64,000 nucleotides of DNA. It comes from Hymenobacter sp. IS2118. GTDB taxonomy: Bacteria; Bacteroidota; Bacteroidia; Cytophagales; Hymenobacteraceae. The stretch spans positions 1-64,000 of the forward strand of contig NZ_JNLX01000059.1 of assembly GCF_000715495.1 (NCBI RefSeq), in the 5' to 3' direction. The translations under genes were made by a program, and so were the position numbers. The notes under the pieces are model-generated. The model made no database searches. It was given only the letters and a program-made list of their open reading frames with translations, and was not told the origin of the DNA. Positions 26,060-35,500 of the stretch are shown here, one piece after another. Numbering within the stretch: the first letter of the stretch is position 1; each line of letters starts with the position of its first letter.

Positions 26060-27208
26060 ATGAAGATTTTCCCTGCTTTTTTGGCTCTTGGGCTGGTGCT
26101 GGCTTCCCATACTAGCCGGGCGCAGGATGCCGCCATGAGCCTGACGGGCAACGTGCGGTCCGAAGACCAAAAATCGGTGGCCGGGGCATCTGTCACGGTT
26201 ATTCACCTGCCTTCGGGTGCGCGCTACGCGGCCGCCTCCAACGCAGCCGGCGGCTTTGCCATTACCAACCTGCCGGCGGGTGGCCCTTACCTCATGCAGG
26301 TAGGCGAAGGCGGCTACCGGCCCCAAACCGTGGAAAGCATCTTCCTGGAAAAGGGCAAAACGGCCACTTTCACGGTCACGCTCAGCAAGCTCGACACCGA
26401 ATCCGGCAGCAAAGCCCGCGCTGGCCGCCAAGGCGCTACCAGAATTTATACTGAGGCCCTGGCAGCGGAAAGTGTGGTCGGCGGCCCGGTTTTAATTACT
26501 ACGCTGAGCAGTTCGTACGGTCAGGCCAAGGTCCCGCCGCAATCCATCACCGCCGCCATTGCAGCTGCCCCGGTTGTCGCCCCCTCGGCTCCGGCAACCG
26601 GCGCCCCCGGCCCCACGGCCAGGCCAGCGCGTTACCGGCGCGGCGCCAGTGTCAAGCCCGAGCCAACCAAGGGGGCCGCGCCGCTCGTCAGTGGCCACTT
26701 CGATGCTGCGAGCGGCAACTACATCTACGAAACCGGGCCGCCCATCACGCTCTCCCTGCCTTCCGGCACGGTCATTAAGGCCGTCGGCAACAACTCTACC
26801 GAAAGCAACCTCTACCGGTTTCTTGCCAACCCGCAGGCAGAAGTTGACACCGTGGACCTCACCCGCGGCTGGTACAATTTCGACCGGGTATTTTTCCATC
26901 CCGGCAAGGCCACGCTCACGGCGGAGTCCATCGGCCAGCTGCGCAACATTGCGGCCCTGCTGCGGGCCTTCCCCCAATCCCGCATCAAACTGGGTGGCTA
27001 CACCGACAGCACCGGCACCAGCAAGGTCAACCGGCAGCTTAGCGAGGCGCGGGCCCGCACGGCATGGTCCAGCCTCGTCGATATGGGCATCAGCCCCAGC
27101 CGCGTCGACGCCCGCGGCTACGGCCCCCGCTACGCCATCGCGCCCAACACCACCGAAGAAGGCCGGGCCATGAACCGTCGTCTGAGCGTGAAAGTGCTGC
27201 AGAAGTAA
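26060..27208 (+). CDS. OmpA-family protein with N-terminal carboxypeptidase-regulatory-like domain
   Basis: 382 residues from ATG 26060. Signal peptide to about residue 22. Residues 28-115 form a CarboxypepD_reg-like sandwich (LTGNVRSEDQKSVAGASVTV...LPAGGPYLMQV). A Pro/Ala-rich linker follows. The C-terminal OmpA domain (about 270-382) has FHPGKATLTAESIGQLRNIAALL, IKLGGYTDSTGTSKVNRQLSEARA and the peptidoglycan-binding end VDARGYGPRYAIAPNTTEEGRAMNRRLSV. It anchors the outer membrane to peptidoglycan. Upstream of PorP/SprF and a GldJ-like gene, it may act with type IX secretion, as PorE does in other species; that is inference. Confidence 0.88.
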   Translation: MKIFPAFLALGLVLASHTSRAQDAAMSLTGNVRSEDQKSVAGASVTVIHLPSGARYAAASNAAGGFAITNLPAGGPYLMQVGEGGYRPQTVESIFLEKGKTATFTVTLSKLDTESGSKARAGRQGATRIYTEALAAESVVGGPVLITTLSSSYGQAKVPPQSITAAIAAAPVVAPSAPATGAPGPTARPARYRRGASVKPEPTKGAAPLVSGHFDAASGNYIYETGPPITLSLPSGTVIKAVGNNSTESNLYRFLANPQAEVDTVDLTRGWYNFDRVFFHPGKATLTAESIGQLRNIAALLRAFPQSRIKLGGYTDSTGTSKVNRQLSEARARTAWSSLVDMGISPSRVDARGYGPRYAIAPNTTEEGRAMNRRLSVKVLQK

Positions 27209-27300
27209 GGCCCTGATTGCCCTGGCTGCGGGATGCCGGGCCGTATCTTCGCGGGGCCGGCCGTACTAAATAGCGGTTTGGCAACGTTCTCCCGGTTGCT

Positions 27301-28347
27301 ATGCCCGTATTTCGTTTTCCGTTCTTTGCCCGCCCGCGGCTGGCCCTGGCGGCGGGGCTGCTGCTCGGCAGCGTGACCGGCGCGCGGGGGCAGGATGTGT
27401 TTTTCTCGCAGCCCTTCGCCACGCGCCTCCACACCAACCCCGCCTTCACCGGCCTGGTCGACGATTACAGTGTCACGCTGAGCTACCGTAACCAGTTTCC
27501 GCGCCTGTCCGGTGCCTTCGTCAGCACCCAGGCCGCCGCCGACCTGCGCCTGGACCGGCCAGGCCAGCACCACGCCCTGGGCCTGCTGCTGAACCAGGAC
27601 CGGAGCGGGGCCGTGGGCTACACCCGCCTGGAAGTGGGCGCGCTCTACGCCTACCACACCCGCCTGAATGAAAAGCTGGCCCTCAGCGGCGGCCTGCGGG
27701 CCAGCTACGGCCGCCAGCGCGTCGGATATGACAATTTCGTGTTTGGCGACCAGCTGCTGGAAGATGGCACTGTGGTGGGGCCTTCGGCGGAGCTGCTCGA
27801 TTTTCAGCCCGTTAACTACCTCAGCTTGGGCACCGGTGCGGTGCTATACACCGAGCAGGGCTGGCTCAGCCTGGCCGGCCAGCACCTCAACCAGCCCAAC
27901 CTGGGTTTCCAGCGCCAAAGCCAGCTGCCGCTGCTGCTGAGCTTATCGGGCGGCTACAAATTCTTCATCATCAAGCCCGGCACCGGGGTGGCCACGCAGG
28001 AGGTGAGCTTCACGCCCGTAGCAGCCTATTCGCGGCAGGGCGGTTCGCAACGCACCGAAACGGGCATGTACTTCACGGCCTCGCCCGTGACGCTGGGGGC
28101 AGTTTACCGCAATATCTTTTCGCCCGGCAGCGTTGGGTCTCAGCACGTGCTGGCGGCGGTGGCCGGCATTCAGGCGGGTGGCCTGCGCCTGGGCTACAGC
28201 TACGATGTGGGGGTGAGCCGCCTGAGCGCCGACCTGGGCGGCGCCCACGAAATAACATTAGCCCTTTATTCGTTTGACCGCCTGGAAAATGCCTATCGTC
28301 GGCTAAAACGGCGCGTTTACCCGGTACCGCCTTGTCCGGCATTCTAA
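27301..28347 (+). CDS. PorP/SprF-family type IX secretion outer membrane protein
   Basis: 348 residues. Signal peptide to about residue 30, then the family opening QDVFFSQPFATRLHTNPAFTGL, followed by a barrel with repeated 'GLGLLLNQDRSGAVGYT', 'LALSGGLRASYGRQ' and 'NQPNLGFQ' blocks, and a typical SprF end (LRLGYSYDVGVSRLS...HEITLAL). PorP/SprF proteins attach cargo or adhesins during type IX secretion and gliding. It lies between the OmpA and GldJ-like genes. Confidence 0.9.
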   Translation: MPVFRFPFFARPRLALAAGLLLGSVTGARGQDVFFSQPFATRLHTNPAFTGLVDDYSVTLSYRNQFPRLSGAFVSTQAAADLRLDRPGQHHALGLLLNQDRSGAVGYTRLEVGALYAYHTRLNEKLALSGGLRASYGRQRVGYDNFVFGDQLLEDGTVVGPSAELLDFQPVNYLSLGTGAVLYTEQGWLSLAGQHLNQPNLGFQRQSQLPLLLSLSGGYKFFIIKPGTGVATQEVSFTPVAAYSRQGGSQRTETGMYFTASPVTLGAVYRNIFSPGSVGSQHVLAAVAGIQAGGLRLGYSYDVGVSRLSADLGGAHEITLALYSFDRLENAYRRLKRRVYPVPPCPAF

Positions 28348-28362
28348 TTTTTTGTACTATTG
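28331..28362 (+). promoter_or_regulatory. Candidate promoter of the GldJ-like gene
   Basis: TACTATTG (28355-28362) matches TAnnTTTG at 7 of 8 positions. CTTG (28331-28334) lies 20 bp upstream. It overlaps the end of porP. Confidence 0.4.
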
Positions 28363-28416
28363 TGTCCTAATTGCCCTTGCTAACCCCTCCTTCCTCATAG
28401 TAATTTTAACTCTGTT

Positions 28417-29685
28417 ATGAACCTCTCACATTATTTACGCTTGGCCGTAGTGGGTCTGACGCTGGCCAGCTGTGGTCAGGGCGGCCCCCCCACAGCTTCG
28501 AAGCCGGGTAAATATTCCTCTACTACGGGCATTGAATATAATACTGAGAAGGGAATGGCCGTGGCCAATTTCAAATCGGTACCAGAGGGCCCAGGGCTTA
28601 TATTTATTGAAGGGGGCCGCACGGTTCTGGGTTCGCAGTCCGAGGACGTGACCATGACGCACGACAACATCGAGCGCACGGTAACCATTGCCTCGTTCTA
28701 CATGGACGAAGCCGAAGTAGCCAACATTCACTGGCTCGAATACCTGCACTTTATCCGCACCGACTCGGCCGAGGAGTTTTACCGCTCGGCGCTGCCCGAC
28801 ACCACCGTGTGGGCCCGCGACCTGTCTTTCAACGACCCCTACGTTACCTATTACCTGCGTTACCCCGGCTTCCGCTACTTCCCTGTGGTGGGCGTGAGCT
28901 GGCTGCAGGCCGACGACTACTGCACCTGGCGCACGGCGCAGGTGAACCAGCGTCTGGCCAGCGAAGGCGACGAGGAAAGCGGCCCCAAGAAAAAGGGCGG
29001 CTTGTTTAGCCGCAAGAAGAAAGGCGACGCGGCGGATGCCGGCGCCGAAGGCACGGCCAGCAACGGCGGTGACGCGAAAACCAATATTTCCATCGAAAAC
29101 GGCAACGTGCTACCCAACTACCGCCTCCCCACCGAGGCCGAGTGGGAGTACGCCGCGCAAGCTTTGGTAGGCACGCAGGAAGTTGGCAACGAAAACCAGG
29201 AGGAGAAGCGCATTTATCCTTGGGATGGTAAAACCACCCGCAACGCCTATGGCAAGACGCAAGGCCAGTTCCTGGCCAACTTCAAGCGGGGCCGTGGCGA
29301 CTACGCCGGCATCGCCGGTAGCCTGAACGATGGCGCCATGATTACCGAATACATCTACTCGTACCCACCCAACGACTACGGCCTCTACAACATGGCCGGC
29401 AACGTGAACGAGTGGGTGCAGGACGTGTACCGCCCCCTTTCGTACCAGGACGTGGAAGACCTGAACCCCTTCCGCCGCAATGGCGTGGCCGACCCGGCCG
29501 AGAAATACGACAAGAAAAACTACCAGTCGCTGATTGACGACCATGTGCGCGTGTACAAAGGCGGTTCGTGGCGCGATGTGGCCTACTGGCTGTCGCCCGG
29601 CACCCGCCGCTTTATGGCCGAGGATTCGTCCACGGCAACCATCGGTTTCCGTTGCGCGATGATTAACGCGGGCTCAAACAAATAA
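28417..29685 (+). CDS. SUMF1-fold lipoprotein, GldJ-like gliding/type IX secretion protein
   Basis: 422 residues. Lipobox TLASC (Cys19). The formylglycine-generating-enzyme (SUMF1) fold is shown by IFIEGGRTVLGSQ, SFYMDEAEVANIHWLEYL, NYRLPTEAEWEYAA, YNMAGNVNEWVQDVYR and VYKGGSWRDVAYWLSPGTRR...IGFRCAM. Bacteroidota use this fold in GldJ and GldK, lipoproteins of the gliding and type IX machinery. GldJ is favoured over GldK because gldL, gldM and gldN do not follow. A Lys-rich loop (ESGPKKKGGLFSRKKKGD) is an unusual insertion in the domain. It is followed by a terminator. Confidence 0.78.
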   Translation: MNLSHYLRLAVVGLTLASCGQGGPPTASKPGKYSSTTGIEYNTEKGMAVANFKSVPEGPGLIFIEGGRTVLGSQSEDVTMTHDNIERTVTIASFYMDEAEVANIHWLEYLHFIRTDSAEEFYRSALPDTTVWARDLSFNDPYVTYYLRYPGFRYFPVVGVSWLQADDYCTWRTAQVNQRLASEGDEESGPKKKGGLFSRKKKGDAADAGAEGTASNGGDAKTNISIENGNVLPNYRLPTEAEWEYAAQALVGTQEVGNENQEEKRIYPWDGKTTRNAYGKTQGQFLANFKRGRGDYAGIAGSLNDGAMITEYIYSYPPNDYGLYNMAGNVNEWVQDVYRPLSYQDVEDLNPFRRNGVADPAEKYDKKNYQSLIDDHVRVYKGGSWRDVAYWLSPGTRRFMAEDSSTATIGFRCAMINAGSNK

Positions 29686-29856
29686 ATCACGGGTTCGTCG
29701 GATTAACGACGCATTGCCCGGATTTTGTAGACAACATTAGTATCAAAAAAGGCTTGCCATCTGGCAAGCCTTTTTTGTTTTACATCTTCATGGGAGGTAA
29801 CGTAGTGCGTCTACAGAGTCCGTGCAATCCGTCGTTAATCCGACGAATCCGTGATT
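29685..29856. repeat. Long inverted repeat enclosing a terminator
   Basis: The outer arms, about 47 bp each (29685-29731 and 29810-29856), are largely complementary; their outer 26 bp contain TTCGTCGGATTAACGAC and differ at only one position. The central part holds the terminator at 29745-29776. Confidence 0.75.
29745..29776. terminator. Bidirectional terminator between gldJ-like gene and comF
   Basis: AAAAAAGGCTTGCCA (29745-29759) pairs with its complement (29762-29776), leaving a 2-base gap (hairpin loop formed by opening the inner pairs). A T6 run is present on both strands. Confidence 0.9.
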
Positions 29857-29859
29857 AGG

Positions 29860-30555
29860 TTAGGCGCAGGCAATGGTGGCGATGCTGATTTCGGCGGCCC
29901 CGGCGGCCAGCAGCACGGCTCCGCAGGCTTCGAGGGTGGCACCGGTGGTCAGCACATCATCGACAACCAGGATGCGGAGGCCGGTGATAAAAGCCGGGTT
30001 GTCTACTTCAAACACCGTGGCCACGTTTTCCCAGCGCTGGGCCCGGTTCTTTTTGGTTTGGGTAGCGGTGTTGGTGATGCGGCGCAGGGCAGTGGTACTG
30101 GCCGGCACTTTCAGGCCGGCGGCCAGGCCCGTGGCGAAGGCAGCAGCTTGGTTGTAGCCACGCTTGGCAAGCTTGCGCGGGTGTAGCGGCACGGGCACGA
30201 TGAGGTCGAAGTCGGCCGCCAGGCCTGCGGCGTGCAGGTCGGCACCGTAGAGTTGGCCCAGTATGGTGCCTACATCGCGCTGGCCTTGGTATTTTAGCTC
30301 GTGCAACAGGTGCTGCACGCGGCCGTGACGTACAAACCGCAGGTAGCTCAAGGCATGGCGAATGGGCAGCTTGCCCCAAAAGCGGCGGCCCAGCGGATTC
30401 TGCTCAGGCGGCAGCAAGTGGAAATCGGTGTACGGCAATTCGGCCCGGCAGCTGGTGCAGAGGTGGTTTTCGCCGGTTACCAGCGGCTCGCGGCAGGCCA
30501 GGCAGAGGCGCGGGAAAATCAGCCCGATAAAATCGGCGGCCAGGGAGCGGAGCAT
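29860..30555 (-). CDS. ComF-family phosphoribosyltransferase-like protein
   Basis: 231 residues. An N-terminal zinc ribbon (CLAC...CTSC) precedes a PRTase-fold domain with FDLIVPVPLHPRKLAKRGYNQA and the PRPP-binding loop GLRILVVDDVLTTGATLEAC. ComF proteins support DNA uptake/competence in naturally transformable bacteria and related single-strand DNA transactions. The length matches the family. Its end faces the GldJ-like gene across a shared terminator. Confidence 0.93.
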   Translation of the reverse strand: MLRSLAADFIGLIFPRLCLACREPLVTGENHLCTSCRAELPYTDFHLLPPEQNPLGRRFWGKLPIRHALSYLRFVRHGRVQHLLHELKYQGQRDVGTILGQLYGADLHAAGLAADFDLIVPVPLHPRKLAKRGYNQAAAFATGLAAGLKVPASTTALRRITNTATQTKKNRAQRWENVATVFEVDNPAFITGLRILVVDDVLTTGATLEACGAVLLAAGAAEISIATIACA

Positions 30556-30618
30556 GGTAGCAGGAGGGCGAAGTTTTGAGCACTAATTTTGGAGGAGCAA
30601 TGTAACCATCCATTGCCT

Positions 30619-30732
30619 GTCATGCTCATCTGGCATCCGCGCAGGCGAAGCATCTCGCGTGCCCACGTAATCCAATCGGCTCAACGATGCGAGCGAGATG
30701 CTTCGGCTGCGCGGACGCCAGATAAGCACGAC
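30619..30732. repeat. Palindromic REP-like element
   Basis: The left arm 30619-30661 (GTCATGCTCATCTGGCATCC...) and right arm 30689-30732 are complementary at about 38 of 43 positions. The core GAAGCATCTC is shared with the elements at 16902 and 59380, while the middle (CATCTGGCATCCGCGCAG) is a variant. Confidence 0.78.
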
Positions 30733-30758
30733 GTTTCTGCTTCTATAAAAACCCCCCA

Positions 30759-31139
30759 ATGTCCCAAGTAACCGAATTCAACGAGTACCGCCAGCGGATG
30801 AACGAAACCATTCTGGCGGCCGACAACAAGGTCATCAAGCGGTTTTTCAACCTCGATACCAATACCTACGCGGCCGGCGCCATCGACGTAAAAACCAAGG
30901 AAATGCTGGGCCTGGCTTGCTCCATGGTGCTGCGCTGCGACGACTGCATCAAGTACCACCTCGGCAAATGCTTCGAGGTGAGCATCAACGACGAGGAGAT
31001 TTATGAGGTGTTTGCCATTGCCAACATCATCGGCGGCAGCATTGTGATTCCGCACTTCCGCCGCGCCGTGGAGTACTGGGAAATCCTGAAAACGGAAGCC
31101 GTGACGCCCGCGCCACCCCACGCCGAACACGCGGTATGA
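30759..31139 (+). CDS. Carboxymuconolactone decarboxylase/AhpD-like protein
   Basis: 126 residues. It has the CxxC-x2-H motif (RCDDCIKYHLGKCFE) of AhpD-like proteins in the second helical repeat, plus KTKEMLGLACSMVLR before and EEIYEVFAIANIIGGSIVIPHFRRA after. AhpD-type proteins use the Cys pair to reduce peroxiredoxin partners; others are decarboxylases. The stop overlaps the start of the next gene by 4 bp, so translation is coupled. Confidence 0.88.
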   Translation: MSQVTEFNEYRQRMNETILAADNKVIKRFFNLDTNTYAAGAIDVKTKEMLGLACSMVLRCDDCIKYHLGKCFEVSINDEEIYEVFAIANIIGGSIVIPHFRRAVEYWEILKTEAVTPAPPHAEHAV

Positions 31140-31519
31140 GCGAGGACCTGAGCCCCGCCGAAAACCACGAGTCGGAAGCTGATTTTGAAGCCCGTTGGGA
31201 GGAGTTGATGCTGGAAATGGACGCGCGCTTCGGCAAGCGGCCCGACCTGAACGCGCTGCTGCTGCTCATCGGCATTCAGGAGCTGAACCAGGGCATCACC
31301 ACCTTCACCAAGGAGCAGAAGCAGGACCTGATGCACATTGCCACCTGCCGGCTTTTCAGCCTGAGCGGCCACTACGAGCTGGAACGCACGGACGAGGACG
31401 GCTGGCCGCACTACAAGCTGCTGCGCCCCGTGCCCTTCGCCAACCTCAAAGAGCAGGAGCGCATGCTGCGCTGGCACGTGCTGGAGTATTTCCTGCTGGA
31501 CCCAGGCGATGACCTGTAG
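31136..31519 (+). CDS. Conserved hypothetical protein
   Basis: 127 residues, acidic N-terminus (SEDLSPAENHESEADFEARW), then a predicted mostly helical protein with DLNALLLLIGIQELNQGITTFTKEQKQDLMHIATCRLFS and LRWHVLEYFLLDPGDDL. No catalytic motif or membrane segment. It overlaps the AhpD-like gene by ATGA, so the two products probably act together. I do not recognise a named family. Confidence 0.7.
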   Translation: MSEDLSPAENHESEADFEARWEELMLEMDARFGKRPDLNALLLLIGIQELNQGITTFTKEQKQDLMHIATCRLFSLSGHYELERTDEDGWPHYKLLRPVPFANLKEQERMLRWHVLEYFLLDPGDDL

Positions 31520-31530
31520 CTGAGCGGAAC

Positions 31531-31558
31531 GTCATGTCGCGCGCAGTCAAGACATGAC
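31531..31558. repeat. Short hairpin, degenerate REP-like unit
   Basis: GTCATGTC (31531-31538) pairs with GACATGAC (31551-31558) across a 12-base loop that contains GCGCAGTC. It resembles a shortened unit of the palindrome family. Confidence 0.5.
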
Positions 31559-31579
31559 TGTTTCTATCTAAACACCTGA

Positions 31580-32347
31580 ATGAAAATCATTTCCTACAAC
31601 GTGAATGGCCTGCGCTCGGCCCTGAGCAAGGGCTTGCTGGACTGGGTGGCCGAGGCCGCACCCGACGTGCTGTGCCTGCAGGAAATCAAAGCCGGGCGCG
31701 AGGCCTTGGACGTGGCCGGCTTTGAAGCATTGGGCTACCACGCCTACCTGCACACGGCCCAAAAACCCGGCTACAGCGGCGTGGCCACGTTCTCGAAAGT
31801 GGCGCCGAAAGCCGTTGTTCACGGCTGCGGACAAAGCTGCTACGACGACGAAGGCCGCGTGCTACGGCTCGATTTCGAAGACTTCTCGGTGCTGAACACC
31901 TACATGCCTTCGGGAACGAGCGGGCCGGAACGGCAGACGTTTAAAGTCGAATGGCTACATTTTTTTCGCAGCTACGTAGCTGGGCTGAAGAAGGAAAATC
32001 TGCCGCCGTTGCTTATTGGCGGCGATTTCAACTGCTGCCAGACGGCCATCGACCTGCACAACCCCAAGGCCAACCAGAACAGCCCCGGCTACACGCCCGA
32101 GGAGCGGCAGTGGTTCCGCGAGTTGCTGGCCGATGGATTCGTGGATACGTTCCGGCAGCAGCACGGCGAGGCCGTGGGCCACTACTCGTGGTGGAGCTAC
32201 CGGGCCGGCTCGCGCCAACGCAACGTGGGCTGGCGCCTCGACCACTGGCTGGCCGACACCGCCCTGCAACCGCGCCTGACCGGAGCCGGTCTGTTGCCCG
32301 ACGTGGTGCATTCCGACCACTGCCCGGCCTGGGTTTCGGTAAGGTAG
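31580..32347 (+). CDS. xth: Exodeoxyribonuclease III-type AP endonuclease
   Basis: 255 residues. Exonuclease/endonuclease/phosphatase fold with KIISYNVNGLRSALSKGLLDW, LCLQEIKA (metal Glu), GYSGVATFSK, LNTYMPSGTSG, LLIGGDFN (catalytic Asp/Asn) and the final VVHSDHCPAWVSV (catalytic His in SDHCP). It cleaves DNA at abasic sites in base excision repair. The length is normal for ExoIII. It is separated from the next gene by a large inverted repeat. Confidence 0.95.
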   Translation: MKIISYNVNGLRSALSKGLLDWVAEAAPDVLCLQEIKAGREALDVAGFEALGYHAYLHTAQKPGYSGVATFSKVAPKAVVHGCGQSCYDDEGRVLRLDFEDFSVLNTYMPSGTSGPERQTFKVEWLHFFRSYVAGLKKENLPPLLIGGDFNCCQTAIDLHNPKANQNSPGYTPEERQWFRELLADGFVDTFRQQHGEAVGHYSWWSYRAGSRQRNVGWRLDHWLADTALQPRLTGAGLLPDVVHSDHCPAWVSVR

Positions 32348-32528
32348 GTGTTTTGGGGTAAGAGGGTTTGGGGGTAGGAGGGTAGGAGGGTTTTTTAGGG
32401 CAAAAGGAGTAGGAGAGGTGCATTTGCTATTGTGCACAACTCGCACCCTCCTACCTCCAAACCCTCTTACCCTGAAAACAACCCTCCTACCCCCAAACCC
32501 TCTTACCCTGAAAAACCTATCCTGCCCT
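32345..32528. repeat. Repeat-rich intergenic inverted repeat
   Basis: The left arm (32350-32398) is built of GGGTAAGAGGGTTTGGGGG-type motifs. The right side (about 32445-32516) carries two direct copies of a 35-37 bp unit containing CCTCCTACC and AAACCCTCTTACCCTG, both complementary to the left arm. A small hairpin GTGCA...TGCAC sits in the loop. Confidence 0.75.
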
Positions 32529-32583
32529 AAAAAGAAACCAAGCGCCCCGTCGTGATGTATCTTTCCTGAACAAGACCTGATTT

Positions 32584-35500
32584 ATGGCGATGCTGATAGA
32601 GCGCGGTGCTGCGGCGGCCGAGTACCCGGCCCTGGCGCGGGTGCGAACGGAGCTGGAGGCTTTCAAGCGCAAGTTTTATCTGAACCTGTTGGTGCGGGGG
32701 GCGCTGGTGGCTGTGGGCCTGCTGCTCACGCTGTTTGTGGTGTTCAACGTGCTCGAATACTTCCTGTACCTGCCCACGGCGGTGCGCGCCGGACTGCTGT
32801 TCAGCTTTTTGGCGCTGGTGGTGTACAGCTTCGGGCGTTGGATTTGGACGCCCCTGGCCGCCCTCACCAACCTGCGCCGGCTGCTAAGCGACGAGCAGGC
32901 CGCCCGCCGGGTAGGGGAGTTGTTCCCGGAGGTGCAAGACCGGCTGCTGAATGCCTTGCAGCTGCAAGGCCAGGCGCGCGACAACGCCTTGGTTGCTGCC
33001 AGCCTGGAGCAACGGGCCGCGCAGTTGGGCAACATTTCGTTTGCTCAGGGCATCGATATCAAGCAGCAGAGCCGGCCGCTGTGGAAGTACGCCGCCGTGC
33101 CGGTAGCACTACTGCTGGTGCTGCTGGCCCTTTACCCCAGCTTTTTGGTGCAGGGCACCGAGCGCATCTGGCACTACAAGCGGGCGTATTCGCCGCCGGC
33201 CCCGTTTCAGTTCGTCATTAAAAATGCTAAGCTGACGGCGTTTCGGGGCGAAGACTTTACGCTGGACGTGGGCGTGACGGGCGCGGCGCTGCCAGCCGAG
33301 ATGCGCATTGCCTACGGCGAAGGCGAGCGCCGTTTGAGCAAGGTGGCGGGCCGCGGCGACCAGTTCCGCTACACGTTTGAGCAGCCCCAGGGCGACGTGA
33401 CCTTTCAACTGGAAGGCGCCGGGTTCAACTCGCCCGAGTACACGCTGACGGTGCTGGAACGGCCCAATCTGCGCGATTTCAAGGTCAACATTACCTATCC
33501 GAGTTATACCGGCAAGACGGCCGAAACCATTGCGAACGGCGGCAACCTGACGGTGCCCGAGGGTAGCACCGTGCGCTGGGAATTTGCCACGGCCGCTACC
33601 GACGAGCTGGCCCTGGTATTCCAGAACCCCGACGAAGTAGTGGCCGCCACCGGCGATGACGGCACGTTTGTGGCCAGCCGGCGGGTGCTGCGCTCGCAGC
33701 CTTATTTGCTGCGCCTGAAAAACCCGGCCAGCCTGAACCGCGACCCGATTTCCTATCAGCTCACGGCTGTGCCCGACCTGGCGCCCACGCTAACGCTGGA
33801 GGCGTTTTCGGATACCGTGACGCAACGATTTCTGGCCCTGGGCGGCACCGTGCGCGACGATTATGGCCTTACCCGGTTGGAGCTGCACTACCGCCTCATG
33901 CGGGGTGGTAATGCGCGGGCGGCGGGCAGCTACGCCACCCGCCCGCTAAGCCTGCCCCGCGAGAGCGCCGGCACCTACGCCTACACCTGGAACCTGAACC
34001 CGCTGAACCTGCAGCCCGGCGACCGGCTGGAATACTACGTCGAGGCCTGGGACAACGACGGCGTGCACGGGCCCAAGTCCAGCCGCACGCGGCCGATTGA
34101 GTTCCGCCTGCCCGGCCGGCGCGAGATGCGCGAGGAGCTGAACGCCCAGGCGCAGTCGGTGGCCAGCCAGATGAGCCAGGCCGCCAAACAAAGCGAGAAG
34201 CTGGAGCGCGAGCTGGCCAAGGCTCAGGACAAGCTGAAAACCAAGCGCGACATGAGCTTTCAGGACCGCAAGCAGCTCGAAAACATGCTGGACGAGAAGC
34301 AGCGCATGAACGAGCAGGTGGAGCAGATGCAGAAGATGTTCGAGCAGCTGCAGCAGAAGCAGGACCAGCTCAGCCCCAAAAGCGAGGAATTGGCCAAAAA
34401 AGCCGAGGAGCTGAAAAAGCTCATGAACGACCTGCTCGACCCCGAAACCAAGAAGCTCTACGACAAGCTGCAGAAGCTGCTGGAACAGCAAAAGCAGCCC
34501 GACGCCGAGATGCAGAAACTGCTGCAGCAGCTCGAAAACAAGGAGGACACCTTGCAAAAAGAGCTGGACCGGGCGCTGGAGATGTTTAAGCAGATGCAAC
34601 TGGAGCAGAAGGTGGAGGAAACCGCCAATAAGCTGGAAGAGCTGGCCAAGGACGAAGAGCAGCTGGCCGAAAAGACGGCGCAGAACGATAAGGAAAACCC
34701 CGATAACAAGGCGTCGAACCAGGAGCAAAAGGCCAAAAACGAGCAGCTCAAGCAGGAGCAGGCCCAAAACCAGCAGGCGTTTGAGGACCTTAAAAAAGAG
34801 CTGCAGGAATTGAAGCAGCTGGACAAGGAAACCGGCGACCAGAACGGCATCGACGAGCAGAAGCCCGAGCAGCAGCAGACCGACCAGGACATGGAAGACA
34901 GCCAGGAGCAGCTCGGCAAAAACCAGAACGGCAAGGCCGCCGCCAAGCAGAAAAGCGCCGCCAAGCGCATGAAGCAGATGGCCAAGAAAATGCGTGACCA
35001 GATGAGCGAGGAGGAAAGCGACCAGGCCCAGCAAAACATCGACGACCTGCGCGACATCCTGGAAAACCTGCTCACGCTGAGCTTCGACCAGGAAGGCCTG
35101 ATGAAGGATTTCCGGAAGGTGAACCAGAGCGACCCGCGCTTCGTGCAGCTGGGCCAGACCCAACGCAAGCTGCGCGACGACGCCAAGATTATCCAGGATT
35201 CGCTGTACGCCCTGGCCAAAAAGGAGCCCAAGATTCAGAGCTTCGTGACCCGCGAAGTGGGCGAGATGAACGGCCGCATGGACGAGTCCCTCACCCACAT
35301 TCAGCAGCGCGACCCCGGCCGCGCCACCGCCACCCAGCAGCAGGCCATGACCAGCATGAACAATCTGGCGCTGATGCTGCAAAGCTCCCTCAACCAGATG
35401 CAGCGGGAAGCCCAGGCCGGCAAAGGCCAGCCCCAGGACGGCCAAGGCAAACCCGGCAAGAAAAAAGGCAAGGGCAAAGGGCAGGGCAAAGGCAACAAGC

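Noticed and set aside
33946..35445. Leu/Phe-rich minus-strand frame that looks like a membrane protein
   Set aside because: It is the complement of the Lys/Gln/Glu-rich coiled coil of the DUF4175 protein, which automatically gives Leu/Phe-rich antisense text.
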